Shown here piece by piece: positions 39,122 through 50,859 of a DNA stretch of 64,000 nt (position 1 is its first letter; each line of letters begins with the position of its first letter). The notes beneath the pieces were generated by a model. That model did no database searches. It worked only from the letters and a program-made list of their open reading frames with translations, and was not told where the DNA came from. This DNA comes from Colwellia chukchiensis (GTDB lineage Bacteria > Pseudomonadota > Gammaproteobacteria > Enterobacterales > Alteromonadaceae). Position numbers and translations under genes: made by a program. The stretch lies in assembly GCF_002104455.1 (NCBI RefSeq), contig NZ_NBOC01000008.1, positions 101,887-165,886 on the forward strand, given 5' to 3'.

Positions 39122-40122
39122 TGTTAGATACCACACTAGATTGGTTGCCTAGCGCATTCATTGGCTTAATGGCGTTGTCTTTTTTGATTTATGCCATACT
39201 CGATGGTTATGACTTAGGTGTCGGCGTACTGCTGCCGTTAGACAATAGTCAACAACGCGACACTATGATTTACTCAATTGGCCCTTTTTGGGATGCTAAT
39301 GAAACTTGGCTGGTGTTGGCAGTGGGTCTTTTACTGATCGCCTTCCCAAAAGCACATTCCATTATTTTTCAAGCGTTATACTTACCCACGGCGTTAATGT
39401 TAGCTGGGTTAATTTTACGCGGCGTATCCTTTGACTTTCGCACCAAAGCCCCCAGTGCCGATAAACAAAAATGGGAGCTGGCCTTTAAGCTTGGCTCTGT
39501 ATTGGCAACCTTGTCTCAAGGCTATATGTTGGGGCGCTATATCACGGCATTTGATGATAGCTGGTTAAGCTTGGGCTTTGCCATTTTGTCAGCCATTTGT
39601 GTAACCGCTGGTTATTGCTTTATTGGCGCAACATGGTTAGTGATGAAAACAGAAGGCGACTTGCAACGCCGCGCTGCAAGCTGGGCAAAAGTTGCCAATA
39701 TCTTGATGGCGGTGGGTATTATACTGGTCTGTGTTAGCAACTTGTTACTTGATGCTAGGATCATGGATAAATGGCTCGGTGGCATACAAGCCTTAGTATT
39801 AATTCCCATTATAGCCTTGTTTAGCTTTACTTTTTTCGCTGTCGATAAATATTTACGCAAGGTTCCCGTTGCAAATGATACCGGCTGCTGGTACCCATTT
39901 TTTTCCGCCATCATGCTCTTTATCTTGTGCTTTTTCGGCCTAGCCTACAGCTTTTATCCCTACATAGTGCCTTTTCAGTTGACTATTTATGAAGCCGCCA
40001 GTGCGCGTGAATCCTTGTGGTTTATTTTTGTTGGCGCAACCCTAGTGTTACCTATGATTATCGGTTATACCATTTTCTCCTATAAAGTTTTCTGGGGCAA
40101 AACCACTAAGCTTAACTACTAA
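39121..40122 (+). CDS. cydB: Cytochrome bd-type ubiquinol oxidase subunit II
   Basis: The 333-residue membrane protein starts with the CydB signature FLIYAILDGYDLGVGVLLP and has GPFWDANETWLVLAVGLLLIAFP near residue 55. It pairs with subunit I in the inner membrane. The start codon overlaps the stop of subunit I. No short CydX-like gene follows in the 124-base gap before the convergent peptidase gene, which agrees with the CIO-type branch. Confidence 0.96.
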   Translation: MLDTTLDWLPSAFIGLMALSFLIYAILDGYDLGVGVLLPLDNSQQRDTMIYSIGPFWDANETWLVLAVGLLLIAFPKAHSIIFQALYLPTALMLAGLILRGVSFDFRTKAPSADKQKWELAFKLGSVLATLSQGYMLGRYITAFDDSWLSLGFAILSAICVTAGYCFIGATWLVMKTEGDLQRRAASWAKVANILMAVGIILVCVSNLLLDARIMDKWLGGIQALVLIPIIALFSFTFFAVDKYLRKVPVANDTGCWYPFFSAIMLFILCFFGLAYSFYPYIVPFQLTIYEAASARESLWFIFVGATLVLPMIIGYTIFSYKVFWGKTTKLNY

Positions 40123-40172
40123 GTTAACTTAGGACTGCAGCAAACAAGTGTTTTGGTTGCGCTTTAACGATA

Positions 40173-40204
40173 AAGCCCGATAATGCGACTACATTATCGG
40201 GCTT
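40173..40204. terminator. Hairpin between convergent cydB and S9 peptidase genes
   Basis: AAGCCCGATAATG pairs perfectly with CATTATCGGGCTT around six bases. The T-run is short on both strands, but the position 50 bases after cydB and 43 before the peptidase stop fits a shared terminator. Confidence 0.7.
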
Positions 40205-40246
40205 AAGCTAACTTACAACTTGCGTTCACATAATTTAGCTTTGCGT

Positions 40247-42325
40247 TTATGCGCTAGTTTTAGCCTCACTTTCGCTATCCGACTTGGCTTTTTTCGCCTT
40301 TAATTTCGCTTTGTGGTCTAACTTATAATCTGGCATGGTGGTATTTCCTGCCATCAAATAGTTATCCATCCAGCGCATTAAACGCAAGCTATAGTCATAT
40401 TGTGCTGCGACTTTACGGTTACCATGACCTTCACCTGGGTAATACACTAAACGTACATCTTTACCTTGTACTTTCATGTAGCGGTACATTTCCATCGATT
40501 GCGCTGGATGCACACGCGGGTCATCTTTACCGTGCATAATTAGCAGTGGTGTTTTTGACTGATGTGCCCAATAGATAGGGCTGCGCTCTAGGTAATACTG
40601 CCACTTATCCCACGGATAAGAACGGGCATGGACTAAATGCATTTCATTTGGGATATCTGTGGTACCAAATTTAGATAATTGATTAGAAATACCAACAAAC
40701 ATTACGCTAGCGGCAAAATGCTCAGTTAATTTAGTCGCGGCCCACGCTGAGGCATAACCGCCATAAGAGCCCCCTGTGATACCAACCCGCTTAGTGTCGA
40801 CTAAGCCGATATTTACGAGGTGGTTTTTCATATCCACTAAATCGTCAAACTCGGCGCCCGCATAGTCATTTTGCCCCAGTTTTGAGTAAGCGACTCCTTT
40901 ACCCGTCGAGCCGCGGTAATTAGGGTAAAATACCGCGTAACCGCGTGCTGCCCCCATTTGCCCCGGTTTTGAATAAGCCGTAACCCAACCATTTTTCTCA
41001 TGACTTTCTGGACCACCATGCACTTGCATGATCAAGGGATAGCGTTGGCCTTTTTTATAATCAAGGGGATAAACGAGGATACCATCCACTTCAACACCAT
41101 CTCGGGCTTTTAAGCTAATCACTTCTTGCTTTGCAAAACGCTTATTTTTTAGCCAAGGGTTAGAGTCTGTCACTTTTGTCAGCTTTTTACCGCGAAGTAC
41201 AAAACTTTCATTCGGGTGCGTGGCAGTGTGACCTTTAACCGCAATGGTTTTATCTGAGCTTGAAAGCGATAGCTGCGACGCAATAACTTTCCCTGCTTTG
41301 AGCTTAGTTTTATAACGCTTACTCCCTGGCTTGATGTTCGCCACGATACTTTCAGTGCCCACTTGTGCAATAAAGTTGAGTGTATCGCTGTTATGTGACC
41401 ATGCAATATCGCTCACATGGCCGGCAAAGTTAGGTAACCAGTCTTGTATTGCGCCTGTTTCTGCATTGGCTAGGTATAAACGCCCGGTAGCAGGATCATG
41501 CTTGTCTTCTGCGCCAATAACAGCGATATGTTTACCACTCTTTGAAAACTCCGCCGTTCCTAGTTTTCCTTCAGTGGCAATTGACATAGTCACCTTTTGC
41601 TCGGCTAAGTTCATAACGTGCCACTGCGCTTTTGTATAGGTATCATCAATTAACGCCGTTGCTTGCGTTTTTACTAATAATTGCTGGTTATCTGCCGCCC
41701 AATTCATATCACTGACATAACCGTTAATATTGATAGCATCTAAGTTCAGCTCGGTTTGCTGCATGCTCAAATCGGTCACAAATAATTGTTTGTTTTTCAA
41801 ACCCATTTCGTAAACTTGCGCTTTAAAACCTAACTCTTTAAGTTTTTTTTCTGATTTGTCTTTTGCTGGCATGGCTAATAAAGCCACTTGCTTGCCATCA
41901 GGGCTAATATCATAACGGCTTATTGATGTGTCTTTTAAACCTAAAACCCGTTGACGTTCACCACCATCAACCGGAATACGATATAGCTGAGTAAATTTAT
42001 CTTGATTAAATTTAGCAAGGAAATAAACATATTTGCCATCTGCTGACCATTCTAAGCCGGCAACATTGACTTTACCGGTAACAAAAGGACGTGCGTTACC
42101 TTGAATGTCACTGATAAAAAGTTGGTTATAACTACGACCATCTTTATCGACATATAACTCTCTGGGTAATGAGCGGGTAAAGGCAATATACTCCCCGTTT
42201 GGGCTAATAATGCTATCGCGTACTGACTTTATTTTTGGGATATCTTCGATAGTAATAACGTCGCTTGCAAGTGAGCTAGTACTTACCAAGGCAACCATCG
42301 CTACTAATGATGTTAATTTCGACAT
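40247..42325 (-). CDS. Exported S9 family peptidase (acylaminoacyl-peptidase type)
   Basis: The protein has 692 residues. ATG 42325 is chosen because GAGG sits at good distance and the protein then begins with a signal peptide (MSKLTSLVAMVALVSTSSLA). A beta-propeller is followed by an alpha/beta-hydrolase domain with Ser in GITGGSYGGYASAW, Asp in GKDDPRVHP and His in GEGHGNR. It cleaves peptides or blocked N-terminal residues, probably in the periplasm. The C-terminus is Lys/Ala-rich. It is a single gene, convergent with cydAB and divergent from ppaC. Confidence 0.92.
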   Translation of the reverse strand: MSKLTSLVAMVALVSTSSLASDVITIEDIPKIKSVRDSIISPNGEYIAFTRSLPRELYVDKDGRSYNQLFISDIQGNARPFVTGKVNVAGLEWSADGKYVYFLAKFNQDKFTQLYRIPVDGGERQRVLGLKDTSISRYDISPDGKQVALLAMPAKDKSEKKLKELGFKAQVYEMGLKNKQLFVTDLSMQQTELNLDAININGYVSDMNWAADNQQLLVKTQATALIDDTYTKAQWHVMNLAEQKVTMSIATEGKLGTAEFSKSGKHIAVIGAEDKHDPATGRLYLANAETGAIQDWLPNFAGHVSDIAWSHNSDTLNFIAQVGTESIVANIKPGSKRYKTKLKAGKVIASQLSLSSSDKTIAVKGHTATHPNESFVLRGKKLTKVTDSNPWLKNKRFAKQEVISLKARDGVEVDGILVYPLDYKKGQRYPLIMQVHGGPESHEKNGWVTAYSKPGQMGAARGYAVFYPNYRGSTGKGVAYSKLGQNDYAGAEFDDLVDMKNHLVNIGLVDTKRVGITGGSYGGYASAWAATKLTEHFAASVMFVGISNQLSKFGTTDIPNEMHLVHARSYPWDKWQYYLERSPIYWAHQSKTPLLIMHGKDDPRVHPAQSMEMYRYMKVQGKDVRLVYYPGEGHGNRKVAAQYDYSLRLMRWMDNYLMAGNTTMPDYKLDHKAKLKAKKAKSDSESEAKTSA

Positions 42326-42598
42326 AAGTTCCTCTATTACAAAAAACTCTCGGTAAACGAGAGCTGTTATTTTGAACAAATCTTTTTTTATTACTTCGCA
42401 ATATTAACGCAATAAAATCCAAGCTTAAAGCGCCTAGCTTCGAGAAAGTACATCACAGGCAAAATGTCTCGCTAGTGAGCTTAAAATGACTGCTAGTCGG
42501 CACCTAAAGTTTTTTGTTAGAATATGCGCCATATTTTTTATAACCCCATTATTTAATCGTGCCATAACTATGCTTGAGGCACTTGGAGAACACACGCT

Positions 42599-43522
42599 AT
42601 GCCCGCTTACGCCGTAGGACACAAGGTTCCTGACTCAGATTCAATATGCTCAGCTATCGCCCTTTCATACCTAAAAACCGCTATCGGTGAAGATGTCAGG
42701 CCTGCACGTTTAGGCGAGTTATCTCCTGAAACCTTATTTATTCTCGATAAATTTGGTCTAGAGCAACCTGAACTTAAATTAACCTTTGCCGACACTGCGG
42801 GTATCTATATCCTTGATCATTCAGATCGTATCCAAGGCCCTGATGACATCGATGACTGCACCGTATTAGGTATTATCGATCACCATAAACTCGGTGATAT
42901 TACCACAGCCACGCCGTTAGAAATCTGGGTACGTCCTGTCGGTTGTACTAACACTATCATTAAAATGATGTATGATTTTCACAATGTTGAAATCCCAAAA
43001 AACATCGCCGGCGCCATGATGTGCGCCATTTTATCTGATACCGTTATTTTTAAATCGCCAACCTGTACTACCGCCGATATAAAATGTGTAGAAGCTTTAG
43101 CAGAAATTGCCGGTATCGAAGATTATAAAGCTTTAGGCATGGAAATGTTTACCGTTAAGTCTTCCGTGCAAGGTACGCCGGTGCGCGAACTAGTGATGCG
43201 TGATTTTAAAGACTTTAACATGAATGATAACCTTGTTGGCATAGGTCAATTAGAAGTCATTGATTTGGCTTTATTTGATGACATGAAAGCCGAACTGCAT
43301 GCTGACTTACAAGCCGTCAAGGCCGAAGGTAATCGTCACACTGTGATGTTATTACTGACAGACATCATGCAAGAGGGCTCTGAGTTACTGGTTGTTAGCG
43401 ATGATAGCAGCATAGTAGAACAAGCCTACAATACTAAACTAACTGATGGCAAGGCCTGGTTGCCTGGCGTAATGAGCCGTAAAAAGCAAGTTGTGCCACC
43501 TTTACAAAACACCTTTGCTTAA
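42599..43522 (+). CDS. ppaC: Manganese-dependent (family II) inorganic pyrophosphatase
   Basis: The 307-residue protein has the DHH-type metal sites: GHKVPDSDSICSAIALSYL, LDHSDR and GIIDHHKLGDI. The C-terminal substrate site is MSRKKQVVPPL. It hydrolyses pyrophosphate to drive biosynthetic reactions. No CBS regulatory insert is present, so it is the short, unregulated form. Family II enzymes are less common than PpA in gammaproteobacteria but are frequent in marine Alteromonadales and Vibrio. It ends at a strong terminator shared with the convergent peptidase. Confidence 0.97.
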   Translation: MPAYAVGHKVPDSDSICSAIALSYLKTAIGEDVRPARLGELSPETLFILDKFGLEQPELKLTFADTAGIYILDHSDRIQGPDDIDDCTVLGIIDHHKLGDITTATPLEIWVRPVGCTNTIIKMMYDFHNVEIPKNIAGAMMCAILSDTVIFKSPTCTTADIKCVEALAEIAGIEDYKALGMEMFTVKSSVQGTPVRELVMRDFKDFNMNDNLVGIGQLEVIDLALFDDMKAELHADLQAVKAEGNRHTVMLLLTDIMQEGSELLVVSDDSSIVEQAYNTKLTDGKAWLPGVMSRKKQVVPPLQNTFA

Positions 43523-43580
43523 GCACTTTTTTCAGTCGCAGCTAGTTACTGCGTAGATGTTGTAAAAGCCAATACTAGCG

Positions 43581-43610
43581 AAAAAAAAGCCCAGACTTCT
43601 GGGCTTTTTT
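43581..43610. terminator. Bidirectional terminator between ppaC and the prolyl oligopeptidase gene
   Basis: AAAGCCCAGA pairs with TCTGGGCTTT, with an A-run before and a T-run after, so it serves both convergent genes. Confidence 0.9.
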
Positions 43611-43629
43611 ATGCGGGTAATTCTAGGGT

Positions 43630-45801
43630 TTAAATATCCTTGATACCCATATTAAACAAGGTAAAGCCATAAATATCGGCATATTGATCTATGGTTTTGC
43701 TGATCGGCGTTCCGGCACCATGACCGGCATCGGTTTCAATGCGGATCAAGGTGGGTTTAGCGCCAGCTTGTTTGGCCTGTAATTCGGCGGCAAATTTAAA
43801 TGAATGCGCGGGAACCACGCGGTCATCGTGATCGCCGGTTGTGATCAAGGTGGCGGGGTATTGTGTACCAGCTTTAACATTATGCAATGGCGAGTAACCT
43901 AGTAGGTATTGAAACATCTCGGCACTGTCATCAGACTTGCCATAATCATAAGCCCAGCCTGCGCCAGAGGTAAAGGTATGGTAGCGCAACATATCTAACA
44001 CCCCAACCGCCGGCAATGCTACTTGAAATAACTCAGGACGTTGTGTCATCACAGCGCCAACTAACAAGCCACCATTAGAGCCGCCCATCACTGCAAGCTT
44101 GCCTGACGAGGTTATTTTTTCGCTAATCAAGTATTCTGCCGCGGCAATAAAGTCATCAAAAACATTTTGTTTTTGCATTTTGGTACCGGCGTTATGCCAT
44201 GCTTTACCGTATTCGCCGCCACCGCGTAAGTTAGCCACGGCATAAACACCGCCTAACTCCAACCAGGCGGCACGCGTGGAACTAAACTGGGGTTGTAAGC
44301 TAATGTTAAAACCACCGTAACCGTATAAAATTGTCGGGTTACTACCATCTAGCACTATGCCTTTCTTGTGGGTAATAATCATCGGCACTTTAGTGCCGTC
44401 TTTCGAGCGATAAAACACTTGTTTTGACTCGAAGTTGTCACTGTTAAATTTCACTTTCGATTTAAGGTGCACTTTTGATTCACCACTGGCAACATCTAAA
44501 CTAAAAATGGTGCTTGGGGTTTTTTGGTTACTAAACGAGTAATACAATGTTGATTGTGACTTTTTGCCACTAAAGCCTCTGGCTGTGCCCACTTCTGGCA
44601 GGGTGATATCGCGCACCTTGTTACCCGCTAGATCATATTGCTGAATATAAGAGGTTGCATCTTTCATGTACTTGGCAAACAGGTAATTGCCACCAGTTGA
44701 AACCGATAATACATTGTCCGTTTCAGCAATAACATCTTGCCAATTTTTAGGCGTTAGTGCTAAGGCGTTAACTTTGACAACTCGCTTATTAGGTGCATCC
44801 ATATTGGTGACAAATAATAAATCATCACCTTGGCTTGCCACTAAATGCGTGTCGGAGTCTGTGTTATCCACCACAGCAACTAACGGCGCGTTCGCTTGCG
44901 TGAGATCTTGAAGAAAAAGTTTATTTCCTGAGGTTGAAACAGCAGCATAAACGAGTAAATATTTACCATCTTTAGTGACTTCACCACTAACATAGCGGTG
45001 TTTCTGGGCATCTGTGCCACCAAAAACTAAGACATCTTGTGCCTGTGCTGTGCCAAGTTTGTGGTAATACAATTTGTGCTGATCTGTTTTCGCCGATAGC
45101 TCACTGCCTTTGGGTTTATCATAGCTCGAATAATAAAAGCCTTCATTGCCTAGCCAAGATAAGCCACTAAATTTAATATCCACCAACTCTGACTCAAGCA
45201 CAGCTTTGGTTTTGGTATCAATAATGCGCGCTTTTCGCCAATCGCTGCCACCTTCTGAAATTAAATAAACCGCCAGCGAGCCATCTTCACTAAACTCGAT
45301 ATTGGCTAACGACACTGTACCATCTTCACTAAAGGTATTTGGGTCGAGAAACACCTCTGCCGGTGCGTCTGCTTTTTGGCGATACAATACTGACTGATTT
45401 TGTAAGCCATCGTTTTTAAAAAAATAGTTATAGTCACCAGCAATAAACGGCATACCGATTTTTTCATAATCGAGTAATGTCGCTAGTCGTGATTTAATTT
45501 TATCTCGATACGGTATTTGGGCTAAATAATCGTAGGTAGTTTTATTTTGTGCCTTAACCCAAGCCGCTGTTTCCGCGCTCATATCATCTTCTAACCAACG
45601 ATAAGCATCGGTGACCTTGGTGCCAAAATACTCATCTACCACGTCAACTTTTTTTGTCTTGGGGTAAGTAACCGCTTTGACGTTTTCCGACGTACTAACA
45701 TCTGTTGTTGAGGCAGTTGGCGCTGTATCTTGACCACAGCCAGCCAGACCAAAAATTGCGAGTAATACCGCTGAACTTAGGGTGATTTTTTTAAAATTCA
45801 T
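43630..45801 (-). CDS. Prolyl oligopeptidase (S9A), lipoprotein
   Basis: The 723-residue protein has a lipobox (IFGLAGC, Cys22) and an N-terminal segment typical of the family ([28 protein letters not shown]). A seven-bladed propeller precedes the catalytic domain: Ser in [14 protein letters not shown], Asp in [12 protein letters not shown] and His in DAGHGAG. The enzyme cuts after proline in short peptides; lipid anchoring suggests it works at the envelope facing the periplasm. It is a single gene. Confidence 0.96.
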   Translation of the reverse strand: MNFKKITLSSAVLLAIFGLAGCGQDTAPTASTTDVSTSENVKAVTYPKTKKVDVVDEYFGTKVTDAYRWLEDDMSAETAAWVKAQNKTTYDYLAQIPYRDKIKSRLATLLDYEKIGMPFIAGDYNYFFKNDGLQNQSVLYRQKADAPAEVFLDPNTFSEDGTVSLANIEFSEDGSLAVYLISEGGSDWRKARIIDTKTKAVLESELVDIKFSGLSWLGNEGFYYSSYDKPKGSELSAKTDQHKLYYHKLGTAQAQDVLVFGGTDAQKHRYVSGEVTKDGKYLLVYAAVSTSGNKLFLQDLTQANAPLVAVVDNTDSDTHLVASQGDDLLFVTNMDAPNKRVVKVNALALTPKNWQDVIAETDNVLSVSTGGNYLFAKYMKDATSYIQQYDLAGNKVRDITLPEVGTARGFSGKKSQSTLYYSFSNQKTPSTIFSLDVASGESKVHLKSKVKFNSDNFESKQVFYRSKDGTKVPMIITHKKGIVLDGSNPTILYGYGGFNISLQPQFSSTRAAWLELGGVYAVANLRGGGEYGKAWHNAGTKMQKQNVFDDFIAAAEYLISEKITSSGKLAVMGGSNGGLLVGAVMTQRPELFQVALPAVGVLDMLRYHTFTSGAGWAYDYGKSDDSAEMFQYLLGYSPLHNVKAGTQYPATLITTGDHDDRVVPAHSFKFAAELQAKQAGAKPTLIRIETDAGHGAGTPISKTIDQYADIYGFTLFNMGIKDI

Positions 45802-45954
45802 AATGTACCAAAGGTTAGAAGTTATTGTTTGCCCGTCATCATAGGGCAGTCAAAGATCTATGTCTACCAGACCCTCTATTTTACTCTGAGTTAATGAAAA
45901 TAATCGCAAATGCTATTATGATAACGTTTTACACTTTACCTACTTAGGCTATTT

Positions 45955-46500
45955 ATGAATATTGAAAACTCTGCGCGTCTACAATATAAACTGATTGAAG
46001 ATAGCGACGGAGAGTTTCTGTTTCAATTAGATCAAGATCCCGCGGTAATGCGCTATATCAATGGTGGAAAAAAGACTAGCCGTGATGATATTTACAACAT
46101 CTTTATACCTCGCCACAATGCCTATAAAAACCCTGCTAAAGGCTGGGGTCTTTGGAAAGTTACCATGATTGAAAACCAACAAGATATTGGCTGGATATTA
46201 GTACGACCGATGGACTTTTTTTCAGCACAACCAAAATGGCACGATATTGAGTTAGGTTGGCGGTTTAAGCAATCGACTTGGGGCAAAGGCTTTGCCACAG
46301 AAGCTGCGTTACAAGTACAGCAAGCACTGACTAAATTGCCAGAAAACAAATACTTTAGCGCCATTGCGGTACCTGATAATAACGGCTCTATTGCGGTAAT
46401 GAAAAAGCTCGGTATGGATATGGTGAAAGCGTATACCCACTCAGACTCACAACTGGGCGATTTAGACGTAGTGCTATATCGCATGGAAAATCACGCCTAA
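45955..46500 (+). CDS. GNAT-family N-acetyltransferase (RimJ/RimL-like)
   Basis: The 181-residue protein has the RimJ/RimL-type GNAT pattern: LDQDPAVMRYINGGKKTSR near the N-terminus, then DIELGWRFKQSTWGKGFATEA, which contains the acetyl-CoA pyrophosphate-binding loop, and IAVPDNNGSIAVMKKLGMD. It should transfer an acetyl group to an amine, possibly a protein N-terminus or a small metabolite. The acceptor is unknown. It is a single gene convergent with the tautomerase gene. Confidence 0.9.
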   Translation: MNIENSARLQYKLIEDSDGEFLFQLDQDPAVMRYINGGKKTSRDDIYNIFIPRHNAYKNPAKGWGLWKVTMIENQQDIGWILVRPMDFFSAQPKWHDIELGWRFKQSTWGKGFATEAALQVQQALTKLPENKYFSAIAVPDNNGSIAVMKKLGMDMVKAYTHSDSQLGDLDVVLYRMENHA

Positions 46501-46507
46501 TAAAAGT

Positions 46508-46537
46508 ATACCTAAGCAGCTTTGCCTGCTTAGGTAT
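46508..46537. terminator. Hairpin between convergent GNAT and tautomerase genes
   Basis: ATACCTAAGCAG and CTGCTTAGGTAT pair perfectly around six bases, starting seven bases after the GNAT stop and ending eight before the tautomerase stop. There is no T-run, so it is only a possible shared terminator. Confidence 0.6.
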
Positions 46538-46545
46538 CTAGTTTG

Positions 46546-46761
46546 CTACGCTTTTCGCATAGCTTGGGCCATGGCCGTAGTAATTGAGGTGCCGGCTATG
46601 CCCCATTGACCTTCGGGTACTTCTTCAATTTTTACCCAGGTCACGGGTCGCATCCCCTCGCCTTCAATTTCCACCATAGCGTCAGTTAGTTTTGCAATAA
46701 TGTTCTCTTTTTCTTTCGCGCTAAAGACATTTTCTATGATACTTACTGTGATCAGTGGCAT
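46546..46761 (-). CDS. 4-oxalocrotonate tautomerase family protein
   Basis: The 71-residue protein begins Met-Pro-Leu-Ile, so removal of Met exposes the catalytic Pro of the tautomerase family, and WVKIEEVPEGQWGIAG matches the family's C-terminal half. Members isomerise enol-keto acids or have lost their original activity; the substrate here is unknown. It is a single gene. Length is slightly above the classic 62 residues. Confidence 0.88.
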   Translation of the reverse strand: MPLITVSIIENVFSAKEKENIIAKLTDAMVEIEGEGMRPVTWVKIEEVPEGQWGIAGTSITTAMAQAMRKA

Positions 46762-46874
46762 CTGTTTTCTCCGTTACTTAGCCAAACTCACCACGTTTAC
46801 AGAACATTCCGCAAACAGAGTGCTATAAGCATAGTACAGATTAAGTGTCGCACTGAGTTTTTACTTCTCAACAA

Positions 46875-46898
46875 AAAGCCCAACCTAAGTTGGGCTTT
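46875..46898 (-). terminator. Terminator of the fadBA operon
   Basis: AAAGCCCAAC pairs with GTTGGGCTTT around CTAA, and on the minus strand it runs into five T. It lies 36 bases beyond the fadA stop. Confidence 0.88.
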
Positions 46899-46933
46899 GA
46901 TTGTTCGACTTAACGTGACTTTTCAAAAAAGCA

Positions 46934-48112
<1,179 letters not shown>

Positions 48113-50275
48113 CTAAGCTGTTTTAACGTCGGTTGTAAAGTATGATTGGCCGGATGCCGCCATGGCGCGCATACCGTCAGTTACTTGATAAATTTCACCT
48201 AAATGCGCGTACTTATCCGCCATGGCAATAAAGTTATCTAAGCCTAAGGTTTCTAAATAACGAATTGCGCCCCCTCTAAACGGTGGAAAACCTAAGCCGT
48301 AGATTAAGCCCATATCCGCCTCAGCTGCAGTATCAACCACACCTTCTTCCAAACAGCGCACTACTTCATTGACCATAGGGATCATCAAGCGAGCTATAAT
48401 TTCGTCTTGGCTAAAGTCTTTTTGCTCAACACTAGCAATTACCTCATAAGCGGCTTGTGCTGCCACTTTAGTTGGCCGACCACGCTTGTCTTTGCCATAG
48501 TCATAGAAGCCTTTGCCGTTTTTCTGACCCAATCGTTGATTATTATATAGTGCACTGACAGGATCATTATCGATTTTACCCATACGACTAGGAAAGCCAG
48601 CAGACATCACACCGGTACAATGATCAGCGGTATCTATCCCAATAACATCAAGCAAGTGTGCTGGACCCATTGGCCAACCAAACTGTTTTTCCATTACTTT
48701 ATCTACCGCAGTAAAGTCTGCACCTTCAAGCAATAAATAACTAAATGCCGCAAAGTAAGGGAATAAAACACGGTTGATATAAAAGCCTGGGCAATCATTA
48801 ACTACGATGGGTGACTTGCCCATTTTTGCTGCATAAGCAACCACAGCCGCCACGGTTTCATCTGAAGTTTCTTTACCTCGAATAACCTCGACTAATGGCA
48901 TTTTGTTTACCGGGTTGAAGAAATGCATGCCACAAAACTTGTCTTTGCGCTTCACGCTTTCGGCTAATAAATCGATAGAAATAGTTGAGGTATTAGATGT
49001 GACTATGGTGTCTTCACCTACGTGGCTTTCCACTTCCGCTAATACCATAGCTTTTACTTTCGGATTTTCAACCACGGCTTCAACCACCACATCCACGCCT
49101 TGCATACTGTCGTAGCTGAGCGCTGGGGTAATATTATTTAGCACCGATGCCATTTTCTTGGCACTTAAGCGGCCACGATCAACCTGTTTCGTTAAAATAC
49201 CTGCTGCGGTTGACAGGCCAAGCTCCAATGCTTGGTCATTAATGTCTTTCATAACTATTGGAGTGCCGGTGTAAGCCGACTGATAGGCAATGCCACCCCC
49301 CATAATACCCGCACCTAACACCGCTGCTTTATCAACGACTTTAGTGGCTTGTTTGCTGGCTTTTTTCGCCTTACCTTTTACCACTTGATCAGCCATGAAC
49401 AAACCGATTTGCGCGGTTGCGGCATCGGTTTTTGCTAACGTTGCAAAACCTGCGTTTTCTAACGCCATAGCGCCAGCGCGATCTAAACCTGCAGCCGCTT
49501 CAATGGTTTTAACCATAGTCATTGGCGCGGGGTAATGCTTACCCGCTTTAGCTGCAATCATGCCTTTACAAGTGTTAAAGGTCATGATGGTTTCCGTTGG
49601 GGAAAGTGTTAGTGGCAGCAATTTAGCTTGTCGTTTTGTGCGCCAATCTAACTTACCTGCAATGGCTTGTTGCAACATTTTTAAGGCGGCTTCGCGCAAG
49701 TGCTCTGGGGCGACAACGGCATCGAGTAATCCAGCAGCCATGGCTTGCTCTGCTTTATAAGCTTTACCCGTTGACATCCACTCGATGGCATTATCAGCAC
49801 CAATAACACGCGGTAAACGTACTGTGCCGCCAAAACCAGGCATTAAGCCTAACTTCACTTCCGGTAAGCCAATAGAACATGAGGAATCAGCAACACGATA
49901 ATCGCAAGCTAAGGTCATTTCACAGCCACCACCTAACGCAAAACCGTTAATGGCAACCACGGTTGGCAGCGCTATATCTTCAAATGCATCAAAAACATCT
50001 GAGCCTTGCTTTATCCAAGGTACTAATTCTGCTTCAGGCTTTTTAAATATCTCTAAAAACTCGGTGATATCGGCACCGACAATAAAAGTAGATTTTCCTG
50101 AGGTAACCAGTACCCCTTTTGCTTCGCTGCAATTTTTGATCGCATCAACAACGGCGATATATTCTTTAAATGTTGCCTGATCAAATTTGTTAACTGAGCC
50201 TTGCGCATCGAATTTAAATTCAACAATGCCGTCATCTAACAACTGGGCAGAAAGGCTTTTGCCTTGAAATAACAT
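48113..50275 (-). CDS. fadB: Fatty acid oxidation complex subunit alpha FadB
   Basis: The 720-residue fusion has an N-terminal enoyl-CoA hydratase/isomerase part ([15 protein letters not shown] and the [20 protein letters not shown] stretch). A 3-hydroxyacyl-CoA dehydrogenase part begins with the NAD-binding [16 protein letters not shown] near residue 320. With FadA it carries out the central steps of beta-oxidation. AGGAG precedes the ATG. It leads the fadBA operon. No convincing FadR or PsrA site could be assigned upstream. Confidence 0.98.
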   Translation of the reverse strand: MLFQGKSLSAQLLDDGIVEFKFDAQGSVNKFDQATFKEYIAVVDAIKNCSEAKGVLVTSGKSTFIVGADITEFLEIFKKPEAELVPWIKQGSDVFDAFEDIALPTVVAINGFALGGGCEMTLACDYRVADSSCSIGLPEVKLGLMPGFGGTVRLPRVIGADNAIEWMSTGKAYKAEQAMAAGLLDAVVAPEHLREAALKMLQQAIAGKLDWRTKRQAKLLPLTLSPTETIMTFNTCKGMIAAKAGKHYPAPMTMVKTIEAAAGLDRAGAMALENAGFATLAKTDAATAQIGLFMADQVVKGKAKKASKQATKVVDKAAVLGAGIMGGGIAYQSAYTGTPIVMKDINDQALELGLSTAAGILTKQVDRGRLSAKKMASVLNNITPALSYDSMQGVDVVVEAVVENPKVKAMVLAEVESHVGEDTIVTSNTSTISIDLLAESVKRKDKFCGMHFFNPVNKMPLVEVIRGKETSDETVAAVVAYAAKMGKSPIVVNDCPGFYINRVLFPYFAAFSYLLLEGADFTAVDKVMEKQFGWPMGPAHLLDVIGIDTADHCTGVMSAGFPSRMGKIDNDPVSALYNNQRLGQKNGKGFYDYGKDKRGRPTKVAAQAAYEVIASVEQKDFSQDEIIARLMIPMVNEVVRCLEEGVVDTAAEADMGLIYGLGFPPFRGGAIRYLETLGLDNFIAMADKYAHLGEIYQVTDGMRAMAASGQSYFTTDVKTA

Positions 50276-50859
50276 GCCTACTCTCCTGACTTATTATGAT
50301 TGATGGTAAATCGATGTAAGGATAACCGATCTCCAAACGTGTGAATATTTTCCGTACCTACCTCTATCAGGTATAGGTTAGAAAAATAAAGTGTCAATGA
50401 GTTTGCCTTGAAAAAATAGGGAAAGCAAATATTTTTAAACAAGCGTTTTAATTAAGTGTATTAATTTGTTTTATCGCAACGATTAAAACAATAAAGTATT
50501 AAAATATTTGTACCTTGGCTTACGGTATAATTGCTGTTATTCGTTTACTTTTCTAACGACTGTGGGTATGCCTTTTGCTAATAATACCGGCTATGACTAG
50601 CGCACTCGCGCTAAATAGCGCAGCACATCTAAGTCATACTTTTTATTCACTTAAATTGATAGCGCCGAACGGCGCAAAAAGATAAAGTTTATTGCCTGAG
50701 TGTTTATCAATTTTTAGAACAGCACTTCAGAGACAACAAACGAAAGTCCATTGCCCAAGCTATGAGCTATTACATTGTGTTACTTTACCAAAGAGCCAAT
50801 AGTGCTAAGCAGCAACCTTGACATCCTTGACATCGTTAATGACGGGTTAATTTAGCGGA
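50276..50859. other. 584-bp gap between fadB and the response-regulator gene
   Basis: The part next to fadB should hold its promoter. A short hairpin GCGCC-GAAC-GGCGC is at 50662-50675. No gene, RNA or mobile element is recognised. Confidence 0.5.

Noticed and set aside
40123..40246. cydX-like small gene after cydB
   Set aside because: No short membrane-peptide frame with a start and ribosome site is present; the space holds a terminator hairpin.
50276..50420. FadR or PsrA site upstream of fadB
   Set aside because: An ACACGTTTGG-like half match exists, but the symmetry needed for PsrA is missing and no FadR consensus is found.
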